Below are positions 15,024 through 22,388 of a DNA stretch of 22,428 nucleotides, piece by piece. Source of the DNA: Flavobacteriales bacterium UBA958. GTDB lineage: Bacteria; Bacteroidota; Bacteroidia; Flavobacteriales_D; Crocinitomicaceae. Below the pieces are notes generated by a model. The model worked only from the letters and a program-made list of their open reading frames with translations. It was not told the DNA's origin and did not search any database. Position numbers and translations under genes: made by a program. Numbering within the stretch: the first letter of the stretch is position 1; each line of letters starts with the position of its first letter. The stretch is taken from positions 1-22,428 of the forward strand of contig DBCM01000059.1 of NCBI GenBank assembly GCA_002293045.1. The letters run 5' to 3'.

Positions 15024-15900
15024 GCCCTAACATAGCTTCAATCCCTTCTTCCAGTGAAAAAAGTAGGTTAAATCCAAGTTCGTTTAGTTTTGAATTATTT
15101 CCGGAGATTTCCCAAATTTCATTGGCTCTGTACGGAAGTGTTTTCGAAACCTCTAACTGACCCTTCACTTTTTCACTAAATACCTCAACCACATGAGCTA
15201 AAGATATAGGAATTCCACTTGATATATTAACACATTCGAACAGATTTGGACGATGAATGAACATTTCTATGGCGCGCATTAAATCTTGAATATAAATAAA
15301 ATCGCGTTTTTGTTCACCCCCGGTCATTTCAAACACCTTGGACTCGCGGTAAGCCCGCATTAAATCTGCGAAAAAAAATCCTGGATCTTGTCCATTCCCA
15401 TAGGCATTGAAAACCCGAAGAACATGCACGGCTATCCCATAATTTCTATGATAAAGCTCCAGCAGTTGTTCCGCATAACCCTTAGAAATTCCGTAGGGAG
15501 ATACCGGATTTGTTTGGGTTGACTCATCTAAACAACCCGTTTGCGGACCATAGACCTCAGCCGAACTCAGGAAAATAAATTTCGGAGGTTGAGGCAGGGT
15601 AATTCCCGCCAGTAACAATTGATTTGTCAGGTGAAGATTCGCATCGATGAATGTTGGAAGTTCATGCATTGCTCGTGTTCGGCTCGTGTTGGATGCAAGG
15701 TGAATGACAACATCGGGCTGAAACGATCGAAAAATAGCCTCCAAGCGGGTTGGGTCGTTATAATCAACCTGTAAACAATATGGATGCTCAGGGCTTGCAC
15801 GTTGCAAGCCAAGTACGGCATAATTTGGCAACAAATGAGTCAACAGATTTCGGCCGATAAATCCATTGGCGCCTGTAAGCAGAATCTTTAACCCGCCCAT
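15010..15900 (-). CDS. NAD-dependent nucleotide-sugar epimerase/reductase
   Basis: Extended short-chain dehydrogenase of 296 residues acting on a nucleotide sugar. TGANGFIG (9-16) binds NAD(P), SSAEVYG (112-118) supplies the active-site Ser, and YGISK (136-140) the Tyr-Lys pair. RVFNAYGNGQ (162-171) and KRDFIYIQDL (198-207) are typical. It follows CDP-glucose 4,6-dehydratase with a 13-nt overlap, so its substrate is probably CDP-4-keto-6-deoxyglucose and its product a CDP-6-deoxyhexose after C4 reduction. Related enzymes are CDP-abequose and CDP-paratose synthases and GDP-6-deoxy-mannose reductase (Rmd). With no 3-dehydrase gene here, a 3,6-dideoxy product is less likely. The substrate assignment rests on context, not on residues. 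Confidence 0.82.
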   Translation of the reverse strand: MGGLKILLTGANGFIGRNLLTHLLPNYAVLGLQRASPEHPYCLQVDYNDPTRLEAIFRSFQPDVVIHLASNTSRTRAMHELPTFIDANLHLTNQLLLAGITLPQPPKFIFLSSAEVYGPQTGCLDESTQTNPVSPYGISKGYAEQLLELYHRNYGIAVHVLRVFNAYGNGQDPGFFFADLMRAYRESKVFEMTGGEQKRDFIYIQDLMRAIEMFIHRPNLFECVNISSGIPISLAHVVEVFSEKVKGQLEVSKTLPYRANEIWEISGNNSKLNELGFNLLFSLEEGIEAMLGHEKV

Positions 15901-16961
15901 GACAATTGTTTAAGCTCCGCTTCCTGACCGTATTGAATAATTTGATCTTTTGTAAGCACACGTTTTGTTTCGTGCCAAGTTTTATACCACGCAATGGTGT
16001 GCTCAACGGTTTCCTTTAATTCCCAAATGGGCTGCCAATGCAACATTTTATTGGCCTTCGAGCAATCCAACATTAGTAAGTGTGCCTCATGCACTTGATT
16101 TGGATCGGTATTGTTTTTAGTAGAAATCTCCGACCAACACGCCGTGGAAAGGGACACTAATTGCTCCACACTGCAATTGCTATGAATCGATGGACCAAAA
16201 TTCCATCCTTCATCCACCTTATTCTTCTTTAATAAATTCATCCCCAAGAGCAGGTAACCGCTTAAGGGTTCCAGCACATGTTGCCATGGGCGCGTTGCTA
16301 ATGGATTTCTAATTTCCACTGGGGTTTGTTGCTCCACAGATTTAATGAGGTCGGGCACAATGCGATTTGCACTGAAATCTCCCCCGCCAATTACATTTCC
16401 AGCACGGGCTGAAGCTACTTTCATCCCATTTTTCGAATTACAAAATGAGCTTCTATAAGACTGGGTTAAGACCTCTGCACACCCTTTGGAAGAACTATAC
16501 ATGTCGTGACCACCAAAGGGATCATTCTCTCTGTAGCCCCAGATCCATTCCTTATTCTCATAACATTTATCACTGGTTACCACAACCACAGCACTTACGC
16601 CAGCGAGTCGAGACGCTTCCAGGACGTGAAGGGTACCCATGACGTTGGTTTGGTATGTTTCAATCGGTGAATGATATGAATCAATGACTAAGGCTTGTGC
16701 TGCCAAATGAAAAACAATATCTGGCTTTACTTGTGTCATGATTTGCACGGTCTGTTCCAAATTTCTGATGTCTGCAAAAAACGTTTTGTAGCCAGGAGAT
16801 AGCATATCAAAATGCGCTTGATTTGCAGCGTTCTCCAATGAGAATCCAACTACTTCGGCACCAAGCAGGGTTAGCCATTCTCCGAGCCAAGAACCTTTGA
16901 ACCCAGTATTCCCAGTGATCAGCACGCGTTTTCCCTTATAAATCCCTTCAAAATAATTCAT
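15888..16961 (-). CDS. rfbG: CDP-glucose 4,6-dehydratase
   Basis: Converts CDP-D-glucose to CDP-4-keto-6-deoxy-D-glucose using bound NAD, in the cytoplasm. The 357 residues carry the hallmarks of this subgroup: GNTGFKGSW (17-25), TSDKCYEN (129-136), the YSSSK pair Y155/K159, RAGNVIGGGDF (186-196) and RPWQHVLEPLSGYL (224-237). These distinguish it from dTDP-glucose and GDP-mannose dehydratases. I chose the ATG at 16961 (one base after the rfbF stop); the open frame extends 93 nt further up only inside rfbF. The 3' end overlaps the epimerase gene by 13 nt. It directly follows the cytidylyltransferase that makes its substrate. Confidence 0.95.
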   Translation of the reverse strand: MNYFEGIYKGKRVLITGNTGFKGSWLGEWLTLLGAEVVGFSLENAANQAHFDMLSPGYKTFFADIRNLEQTVQIMTQVKPDIVFHLAAQALVIDSYHSPIETYQTNVMGTLHVLEASRLAGVSAVVVVTSDKCYENKEWIWGYRENDPFGGHDMYSSSKGCAEVLTQSYRSSFCNSKNGMKVASARAGNVIGGGDFSANRIVPDLIKSVEQQTPVEIRNPLATRPWQHVLEPLSGYLLLGMNLLKKNKVDEGWNFGPSIHSNCSVEQLVSLSTACWSEISTKNNTDPNQVHEAHLLMLDCSKANKMLHWQPIWELKETVEHTIAWYKTWHETKRVLTKDQIIQYGQEAELKQLSWAG

Positions 16962-16962
16962 A

Positions 16963-17736
16963 CTACCAGATTTTCCATGGTGCATTTCCAGCATCCCATA
17001 AGTCATTAAGTTGTTTGTGATCGCGCATGGAGTCCATAGGCTTCCAAAATCCATGATGTTTAAAGCCTGTTAATTGATTCTGTTCTGCCAATTGCTCGAG
17101 TGGTTCACGTTCCCATATGGTTTCATCATCGCTGATATACGACAACACTTCGGGTTGACAAACAAAGAAACCGCCATTGATCCAGCCTCCATCTCCCAAG
17201 GGTTTTTCTACAAAAGAGCTTATGCCCTGATCGTCGTTTGAAAGCCCTACCCCTCCGAATCTGCCTTCCGGTTGTACAATGGTCATGGTGCACAAGCGAT
17301 TCATTTTTTGATGTAAGGCCACTGATGCATTGATGTCTACATTTCCAACTCCGTCACCATACGTTAAAAGGAAAGGTTCGTCACCAATGTAATCCTTAGC
17401 TCTTAAAATTCTCCCACCGGTCATTGAATTCAGGCCCGTATCAATTAGGGTTACCTTCCATGGCTCCGCCTTAGATTGGTGGTATTGGACAGCATTTGTT
17501 GAAAAATCAATCGTTACATCGCTTTGATGCAGGTAGTAATTAGAAAAATACTCCTTAATTGCATAGCCTTTATACCCCAATAAGATTACAAAATCATTGA
17601 AGCCATGTGCGCTGTAGATTTTCATAATGTGCCATAAAATGGGGTATGCGCCAACTGAAATCAAGGGTTTGGGTTTATTCACTGATTCTTCGCTAATGCG
17701 AGTACCAAAGCCACCTGCTAGAATTAAAACTTTCAT
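16963..17736 (-). CDS. rfbF: Glucose-1-phosphate cytidylyltransferase
   Basis: Makes CDP-glucose and pyrophosphate from CTP and glucose-1-phosphate, the entry step of CDP-deoxyhexose synthesis. At 257 residues it is of standard length. The nucleotide-binding motif LAGGFGTRISE is at 6-16 with KPKPLISVG following. The family-specific MTGGRI (105-110), TYGDGVGNVD (125-134), EKPLGDGGWINGGF (177-190) and GFWKPMDSMRDH (229-240) are all present. It begins 9 nt after the GT2 stop (tandem TAATAA) and ends one base before rfbG. The name ddhA is used for the same enzyme in Yersinia. Confidence 0.96.
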   Translation of the reverse strand: MKVLILAGGFGTRISEESVNKPKPLISVGAYPILWHIMKIYSAHGFNDFVILLGYKGYAIKEYFSNYYLHQSDVTIDFSTNAVQYHQSKAEPWKVTLIDTGLNSMTGGRILRAKDYIGDEPFLLTYGDGVGNVDINASVALHQKMNRLCTMTIVQPEGRFGGVGLSNDDQGISSFVEKPLGDGGWINGGFFVCQPEVLSYISDDETIWEREPLEQLAEQNQLTGFKHHGFWKPMDSMRDHKQLNDLWDAGNAPWKIW

Positions 17737-17745
17737 CTGATGTTA

Positions 17746-19329
17746 TTAAGTTAGGTAATTATTTACTTCATCCCACGCATCGGTGTGTTGCACCTTTGAC
17801 GACCTTAAGATAAGTATAATTGCTGAAATGTGTTGTAAACAAGCGATAATCGAAAAACTCAACATACCCAAGGTTTGTTGCTGTATCTCGAAATTCAATT
17901 TTGATTCCCTTGAATGTTGCAGCACGAAGAAATGATAACCAATAGAGAAAACGAGCAACGCGAGATAAATCAATAAAGGCCAAAAGAAAATGGATATTTT
18001 GGAATTGCCGCGTTTAGCGGTTGGTAAGTACGGAATTTTCTTATTAATTAAAGTCAAATAGAAAGCATAGGTAAACACTGGCCACGAAGCAAATTTCATT
18101 AACATCCCTCTCCAATAAACACCTTTCTCTGATTGGTAATCAACCAAGAAACGTTGGGATAACAGGTAAATTAAGAAAGCAAACACCGCAAACGGCATGG
18201 CGCGTATCAAAAACTCTGAAAACGACATGTTCAATGCCGACCAACCAAACAAGAAATACAGGATTGGGACCAATAGAAAAAACAGCGTTCTGATGCCCAC
18301 CAGGTAAAAGGTACCAATGGTCCAATATCGAAATTTAGCCGACAAACTCAGGTGCTTGAATACCTTTGGATACTCATCGAAGAGCACCTCAAACAAGCCC
18401 CTTGCCCATTTGAGCTGTTGCTTTGAAAAACTATCAAAATCCTCGGGAACCAGGCCTCTATTGACAATTATGGGATGGTAAATAGACTTCCAACCGGCGG
18501 CATGGATGCGCAGCGAGGTTAATAAGTCTTCCGCTAATCCCTGTGCGTGTCCACCAATTTGCTCCAACGCAGAACGACGAAATACACAATTAGCCCCAAT
18601 CGCTATGGACTTATTATTACTTCCATAGTAACGCTGTGTGGGACCATAAAAAAGGTAGGTCTGTTCGGCTGCTGCTTTGGCTACAGGAGATCGATATTGA
18701 TTGTAATAGCCTTGACTCACTTGCACAAAACCAATTTCCTTGTTAGTGAAAAATCCGACAACCTCGTTTAAGAACGACGGAAAAACAATGTGGTCGGGGT
18801 CTAGAATAAAAATAATTTCCTCCGTTGTCAGTTTCAATGCTTCATTAATTTTTCCTGCTTTAGCTCCTTGAATCTCCGAAAAATCAAAATGCTGAAACCC
18901 AAATTGATTCGATAATTCCTTGTAGGCAGGGTCATTCGTTCCATCCAAGAAATAAATGGTGCACGGATATTCCAACTTACTTAAGGCACGAAACGTTGTT
19001 TCAAACATAGATAACGGTTCACCGGGTGCTGCGGTAGTAAAAATAGCTACGCTGAAAATGCCTGCAGAAGGGGGATCAACTGGAGACGGTTTAACGCGGG
19101 CAAGTTGGTACCAATTAAGCACGATCCGAAAAATCCCGGACCATAAAAAGAGACTAATGATGTAAAAAAAAATACGATTAGTAACATGCAAGGACCTAAA
19201 CCACCAATCAAACAGACTAAACACACTAATAAAACCTCCAAAAATACAGGTGAGCAAGAGAAACTCAAACCAATTGGATGAGGATTTAGCCTTTACTTTA
19301 TTCCAAAAAGAGGGATGAAATAAGCTCAA
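17746..19329 (-). CDS. Processive family 2 glycosyltransferase (cellulose-synthase-like)
   Basis: Inner-membrane enzyme likely to polymerise sugars and push the chain across the membrane. In 527 residues there are two N-terminal spans (about 21-41 and 53-72), a cytoplasmic GT-A domain (about 90-325) and about five C-terminal spans (338-363, 375-395, 410-428, 446-470, 487-509). Motifs are FLDGTND (D129), GAKAGKINEAL (155-165), LDPDH (D177, D179), GLAEDLLTS (E267, D268) and QQLKW (304-308), a QxxRW variant with Lys for Arg. IPYLPTAKRG (432-441) resembles the post-gate motif of these synthases. No PilZ domain is present. The start is a TTG 2 nt after the upstream stop, as no ATG occurs before M108. 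The donor sugar is unknown. Confidence 0.88.
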   Translation of the reverse strand: MSLFHPSFWNKVKAKSSSNWFEFLLLTCIFGGFISVFSLFDWWFRSLHVTNRIFFYIISLFLWSGIFRIVLNWYQLARVKPSPVDPPSAGIFSVAIFTTAAPGEPLSMFETTFRALSKLEYPCTIYFLDGTNDPAYKELSNQFGFQHFDFSEIQGAKAGKINEALKLTTEEIIFILDPDHIVFPSFLNEVVGFFTNKEIGFVQVSQGYYNQYRSPVAKAAAEQTYLFYGPTQRYYGSNNKSIAIGANCVFRRSALEQIGGHAQGLAEDLLTSLRIHAAGWKSIYHPIIVNRGLVPEDFDSFSKQQLKWARGLFEVLFDEYPKVFKHLSLSAKFRYWTIGTFYLVGIRTLFFLLVPILYFLFGWSALNMSFSEFLIRAMPFAVFAFLIYLLSQRFLVDYQSEKGVYWRGMLMKFASWPVFTYAFYLTLINKKIPYLPTAKRGNSKISIFFWPLLIYLALLVFSIGYHFFVLQHSRESKLNFEIQQQTLGMLSFSIIACLQHISAIILILRSSKVQHTDAWDEVNNYLT

Positions 19330-19331
19330 TA

Positions 19332-20804
19332 TTACAAGCGTTTGGAAAGTGAAAAAAGCATGTATTGAGCTCTATTGAATACCGTATTTCGAAATTCGTA
19401 ACTAACCTTTAACTCAAGCGACCGACTCGGATAGTACATGGCATTAACCTTAACATCTGTTGGGATAAAATACGTGTCATAGGAAGACAATCCGATTTCA
19501 TCATTCGTTAAATAAAGAACGGGTTCTTTAGAAATCCCCAAACCTATAGTGCTTGTACAATTTAATTTAAACGATACGTTCGGCGAATAGCCTACATCTG
19601 CTATTAAACCGACAACACGCATTTGATTGGGCGTAAACCAACTTGTGAAAACTCCCTCAATATTGTTTAAATCTCCGCCAGCTATAATTTGGTCGTAGCT
19701 TAATACCGCACTGTAAAGAATTTGATTGCTATTGGCATACCCCAGAAAGCCTCCAATGCGTGGTTTAATTCGGGTACGCATTAAATACGGACTTAAAACC
19801 CAGCTGTAAAGGTTCAATTGGGAAGATTGACTGTTCGCTAATTTACTGTAGGTGCCATTCCATTCTATGGATAGACCAGAAGATTTATTAATGCGAAAAC
19901 TGTGCATCAATTGATCCATTAAGAGCACGGATCCGATACTGGCACGTGTTAAGTCGTAGGTCTTGCGTTCAATCTTTAGTTCATTAACAAGGTTATCATT
20001 CACCTGTGTTCGAATCCCCAAGAGGCATGTCGGTTTAAAATCGTTCGTTCCAAAACCAACCACTCCAAGCCCCACATTGATGCTCGTATTGATTGGGCTG
20101 ATTGAAAACGAATTCTGGACATTGATTCTAGTTTGCACCCTGGATAGGTTACTTAAATAATAAGAATTACCAAATCCAATTTGATAATTCAATGCCTTGG
20201 ACTTTCCTTGCCGAAAAACAAAACTATGACCAATCAAGGCAAGGGGTTGATTATCGGCATTAAAAAAAGCTTCTTGTTTCACTACAGGTGCCGCTAAGGA
20301 ATCACAAATTCGCAATAAATTTTTCTTAGACTCACCGATTTGAGATTTCTCCTCCACTTGAATGGATGATAGTACTCGGTTTGTAGCGCCGTAGGCTCCA
20401 GACCAAATTAAAATCTCAGCGATCTTTAATTGCCCATTGTTATATAATGCATCGGAAGCTGGAACTTCCTTAAGAATTTTCAATGCATCATGTAGCTTAC
20501 CTTCTTCCACGAGAAATTTGGAATATTCTAGATTGAACCAAGCAAACTTAAACCCAAACCTGGCTGCTTGTTTGTAACAATACGAGGCTTTCCAACGTGT
20601 TGATGGGGATTTTGAATACTTCGTGCCCGCTTTCCAGAATTTCCAATACGCACCTTCGTCATAGCATAACCCTTTCGACTTTGGCAATTTATTCGATAAC
20701 TCTAATTCAGCTAGAAAATTGTCCAAGCAGGTTTGGCTTAGAAACGGTGTTGGAGCAAGCAATAACCCAAACAAAATCACGTAAATAAATCCTCCCTTCA
20801 TCAT
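19332..20804 (-). CDS. Outer-membrane beta-barrel with helical-repeat N-terminus (YaiO/PgaA-like)
   Basis: Probable outer-membrane exporter for the polymer made by the next gene. The 490 residues begin with a signal peptide (about 1-24, ending LSQ). A helical, TPR-like region follows (about 70-175; YKQAARFGFKFAWFNLEYSK, LVEEGKLHDALKILKEV, LKIAEILIWSGAYGATNRVL). From about 187 to the end there are alternating amphipathic strands with aromatic girdles, enough for roughly a dozen or more strands, as in the YaiO type of barrel. TPR plus barrel is the architecture of PgaA and BcsC. The protein ends in YMLFSLSKRL, an aromatic-rich last strand without a terminal Phe. It precedes the GT2 gene by 2 nt. 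The family call is from pattern, not an alignment. Confidence 0.72.
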   Translation of the reverse strand: MMKGGFIYVILFGLLLAPTPFLSQTCLDNFLAELELSNKLPKSKGLCYDEGAYWKFWKAGTKYSKSPSTRWKASYCYKQAARFGFKFAWFNLEYSKFLVEEGKLHDALKILKEVPASDALYNNGQLKIAEILIWSGAYGATNRVLSSIQVEEKSQIGESKKNLLRICDSLAAPVVKQEAFFNADNQPLALIGHSFVFRQGKSKALNYQIGFGNSYYLSNLSRVQTRINVQNSFSISPINTSINVGLGVVGFGTNDFKPTCLLGIRTQVNDNLVNELKIERKTYDLTRASIGSVLLMDQLMHSFRINKSSGLSIEWNGTYSKLANSQSSQLNLYSWVLSPYLMRTRIKPRIGGFLGYANSNQILYSAVLSYDQIIAGGDLNNIEGVFTSWFTPNQMRVVGLIADVGYSPNVSFKLNCTSTIGLGISKEPVLYLTNDEIGLSSYDTYFIPTDVKVNAMYYPSRSLELKVSYEFRNTVFNRAQYMLFSLSKRL

Positions 20805-20809
20805 TACAA

Positions 20810-20817
20810 TAAAAGTA
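20810..20817 (-). promoter_or_regulatory. Possible -7 box upstream of the exopolysaccharide operon
   Basis: TACTTTTA, one base off TAnnTTTG, ends 5 nt before the ATG at 20804, in the 34-nt gap after the upstream T9SS gene. It could start the six-gene transcript independently; otherwise the operon would be read through from 22117. Confidence 0.3.
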
Positions 20818-20838
20818 AGGAAAAGCGTGCATTAATGG

Positions 20839-22089
20839 TTATTTAATGACCGAAAATCTTGCAGTTCGGTAATTTGACGCATCTACAATAAAGTAAGTAC
20901 CTGACACCAAAGAACGCACAGAAATTTGATTAATTCCCTCCGTTAAATTCAATTGCTCAACAGTGTTACCGAGCATATCGACAATAGAGACACTTATTCC
21001 ACCGAGTTCTGCTACGATGGTTAATTCATTTGCAGTTGGATTAGGGTACACACTCGTGAAGTTATTTTCCACATCATTTAGCCCTGCACCGCCACCTCCG
21101 CCGCTGCCTTGCTCTTGCGAATAGTGGTAATAGTTTGTCTTAATTAATGACCAATTTGCTCCTGTCCCTCCAAAAGGCTCGTAAAATTCAGCAATATCAA
21201 TTTTGCTGTTGTATTCAAAATCATTCGGAACAATTAAATCTTGAAATAAAGGGGTATCATAACTATTGGCTAATTTGTATTGAGGATTCCAGTTATTTCC
21301 TTGTTTCATGAACGATTCGTATGAGGTTAGATCATTGTTCACATTATACACCATATCCTCCTTGAAAAATTCATCCCAAGAAGAACCATTCGCATTGTAT
21401 GTTAATGATTGTGTAGGATTTCCTGCCGCATCATTGGTGTACACCATTTTGTTCATGCCTTGCCACGCACCATTATTCCATGAATAAAACGTTTGCTCAA
21501 CCGGACTCCCATTGGCATCATACATGTATGTTTGTTTGGCAATGCTGTCAAAGGTATTTCCATTATTCACCGTGTTTAAATTTACGGCATACATCGCCAG
21601 TCCATTCGTGTACGCATAGACTGTTTTCCCCATGAGTACCCAACTCCCTGACTGATCAGCGAACATGTATTCTTCAATTACATCGCCATTCGCATCTCTT
21701 GCAAAGTCCGTTTTGGAGGAATTCCAATACGTTTGTGCATTCACATCGTACCATAAGTTTGTGTAGCTTGAAATATACCCTTGAGCATTGTAATTAATGA
21801 GTGTTTTTACGTTCGGAGTAAGAACACCATTAATAACTCCTAAAAACTCCTGCTCAATTAAATCTCCGCTCCCATTGTACATATAATTTACTTGATCTTG
21901 TAAGGCAAACGTACCCGTTGACCCGTTGAATTGAAAATTTTGTGTATTAGTATGTTGATTGGATGCATTGTAGATGTAACCCTGTTTATTCGATCCTGGT
22001 GAATTAACGCTATCCAACTGATGTAAGGTGGTTTGAGCAAAAATTAAACTAGATAGCATCAAAGAGGGGTAAAGTAGTAGTTTTTTCAT
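20839..22089 (-). CDS. T9SS-secreted protein with seven ~30-residue repeats
   Basis: Surface or secreted protein of 416 residues. A signal peptide (about 1-18, ending IFA before Gln19) is followed by a region of tandem repeats whose core is aromatic-x-Tyr-Asp/Asn-x-x-Gly-x-x-x-Glu/Gln. The equivalent Tyr positions are 71, 100, 131, 160, 190, 219 and 248, a steady 29-31 residue period. Units often carry an NNGxW-type turn (WNNGAW, GNNW, SGSW). The pattern resembles the YD-type repeats of RHS-like proteins but is shorter and more degenerate. A poly-Gly linker (329-334) precedes the T9SS type A domain (about 338-416; VYPNP, SIVDMLGN, LVSGTYF). I chose the ATG at 22089 over the TTG at 22098. It lies 34 nt upstream of the outer-membrane barrel gene, same strand. 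Confidence 0.85.
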   Translation of the reverse strand: MKKLLLYPSLMLSSLIFAQTTLHQLDSVNSPGSNKQGYIYNASNQHTNTQNFQFNGSTGTFALQDQVNYMYNGSGDLIEQEFLGVINGVLTPNVKTLINYNAQGYISSYTNLWYDVNAQTYWNSSKTDFARDANGDVIEEYMFADQSGSWVLMGKTVYAYTNGLAMYAVNLNTVNNGNTFDSIAKQTYMYDANGSPVEQTFYSWNNGAWQGMNKMVYTNDAAGNPTQSLTYNANGSSWDEFFKEDMVYNVNNDLTSYESFMKQGNNWNPQYKLANSYDTPLFQDLIVPNDFEYNSKIDIAEFYEPFGGTGANWSLIKTNYYHYSQEQGSGGGGGAGLNDVENNFTSVYPNPTANELTIVAELGGISVSIVDMLGNTVEQLNLTEGINQISVRSLVSGTYFIVDASNYRTARFSVIK

Positions 22090-22109
22090 TGGAAACAATT
22101 TTATTCTAA

Positions 22110-22117
22110 CAAAAGTA
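22110..22117 (-). promoter_or_regulatory. Bacteroidetes -7 box for the repeat-protein gene
   Basis: TACTTTTG on the minus strand is an exact TAnnTTTG match 20 nt upstream of the ATG at 22089. No clear -33 TTTG is seen. The same octamer occurs in the tRNA-Ser promoter on the other strand, about 135 nt away. Confidence 0.6.
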
Positions 22118-22227
22118 TTAAAATTCTAGTGAAAATAAAAACACACGACCTATTTTCCAATGCACATTTACTATGTGATAATATGTTCCTATTATTCACA
22201 GGCTTTTAATGAATATTTAGCGCCTTA

Positions 22228-22258
22228 TTTGCAAATCAACAAAAAAAAAGTACTTTTG
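22228..22258 (+). promoter_or_regulatory. Full Bacteroidetes promoter (-33 and -7) for tRNA-Ser
   Basis: TTTG at 22228-22231 and TACTTTTG at 22251-22258 are separated by 19 nt, the spacing expected for the Bacteroidetes primary sigma factor. The -7 box ends 4 nt before the mature tRNA 5' end, so little or no 5' leader would be transcribed. This is the best promoter in the window. Confidence 0.75.
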
Positions 22259-22262
22259 CCGT

Positions 22263-22350
22263 GGAGAGTTGGCAGAGTGGTCGATTGCGGCGGTCTTGAA
22301 AACCGTTGAACCGCGAGGTTCCGGGGGTTCGAATCCCTCACTCTCCGCCA
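22263..22350 (+). tRNA. tRNA-Ser (anticodon UGA), CCA encoded
   Basis: The acceptor stem GGAGAGT (22263-22269) pairs with ACTCTCC (22340-22346), followed by discriminator G and an encoded CCA (22348-22350). The anticodon loop CTTGAAA (22295-22301) gives anticodon TGA at 22297-22299, which reads UCA-type serine codons. A long variable arm with a GAACC/GGTTC stem (22308-22320) is the class II feature of tRNA-Ser. The T-stem and TTCGAAT loop are at 22323-22339. Confidence 0.97.
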
Positions 22351-22358
22351 AAACAATT

Positions 22359-22388
22359 AAAAAGCTAGCCGAAAGGCTGGCTTTTTTG
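22359..22388 (+). terminator. Rho-independent terminator after tRNA-Ser
   Basis: The arms 22359-22370 and 22375-22386 pair over 12 bp (A-rich base, AGCTAGCC against GGCTGGCT with one G-U) around a GAAA tetraloop, running into a T-run. It lies 8 nt after the tRNA CCA. Confidence 0.85.

Larger units (their letters stand above)
13851..20804 (-). other. Candidate synthase-dependent exopolysaccharide operon
   Basis: Six same-strand genes with gaps of 9 nt or less or overlaps of up to 14 nt: outer-membrane barrel, processive GT2, rfbF, rfbG, epimerase/reductase, GH26. The order covers export, polymerisation, precursor supply and periplasmic trimming. No Wzx, Wzy or Wza gene is present, so a flippase-polymerase scheme is not indicated within the window. 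The grouping as one transcript is strongly supported by spacing; the function is inferred. Confidence 0.65.

Noticed and set aside
16962..17054. Upstream extension of the rfbG frame by 31 codons
   Set aside because: The extra codons lie inside rfbF and precede the normal N-terminus of the enzyme; the ATG at 16961 is one base after the rfbF stop.
20839..22089. RHS/YD toxin
   Set aside because: There are only seven degenerate repeats, no RHS core or variable toxin tip, and a T9SS sorting domain at the C-terminus; treated as a repeat-bearing surface protein.
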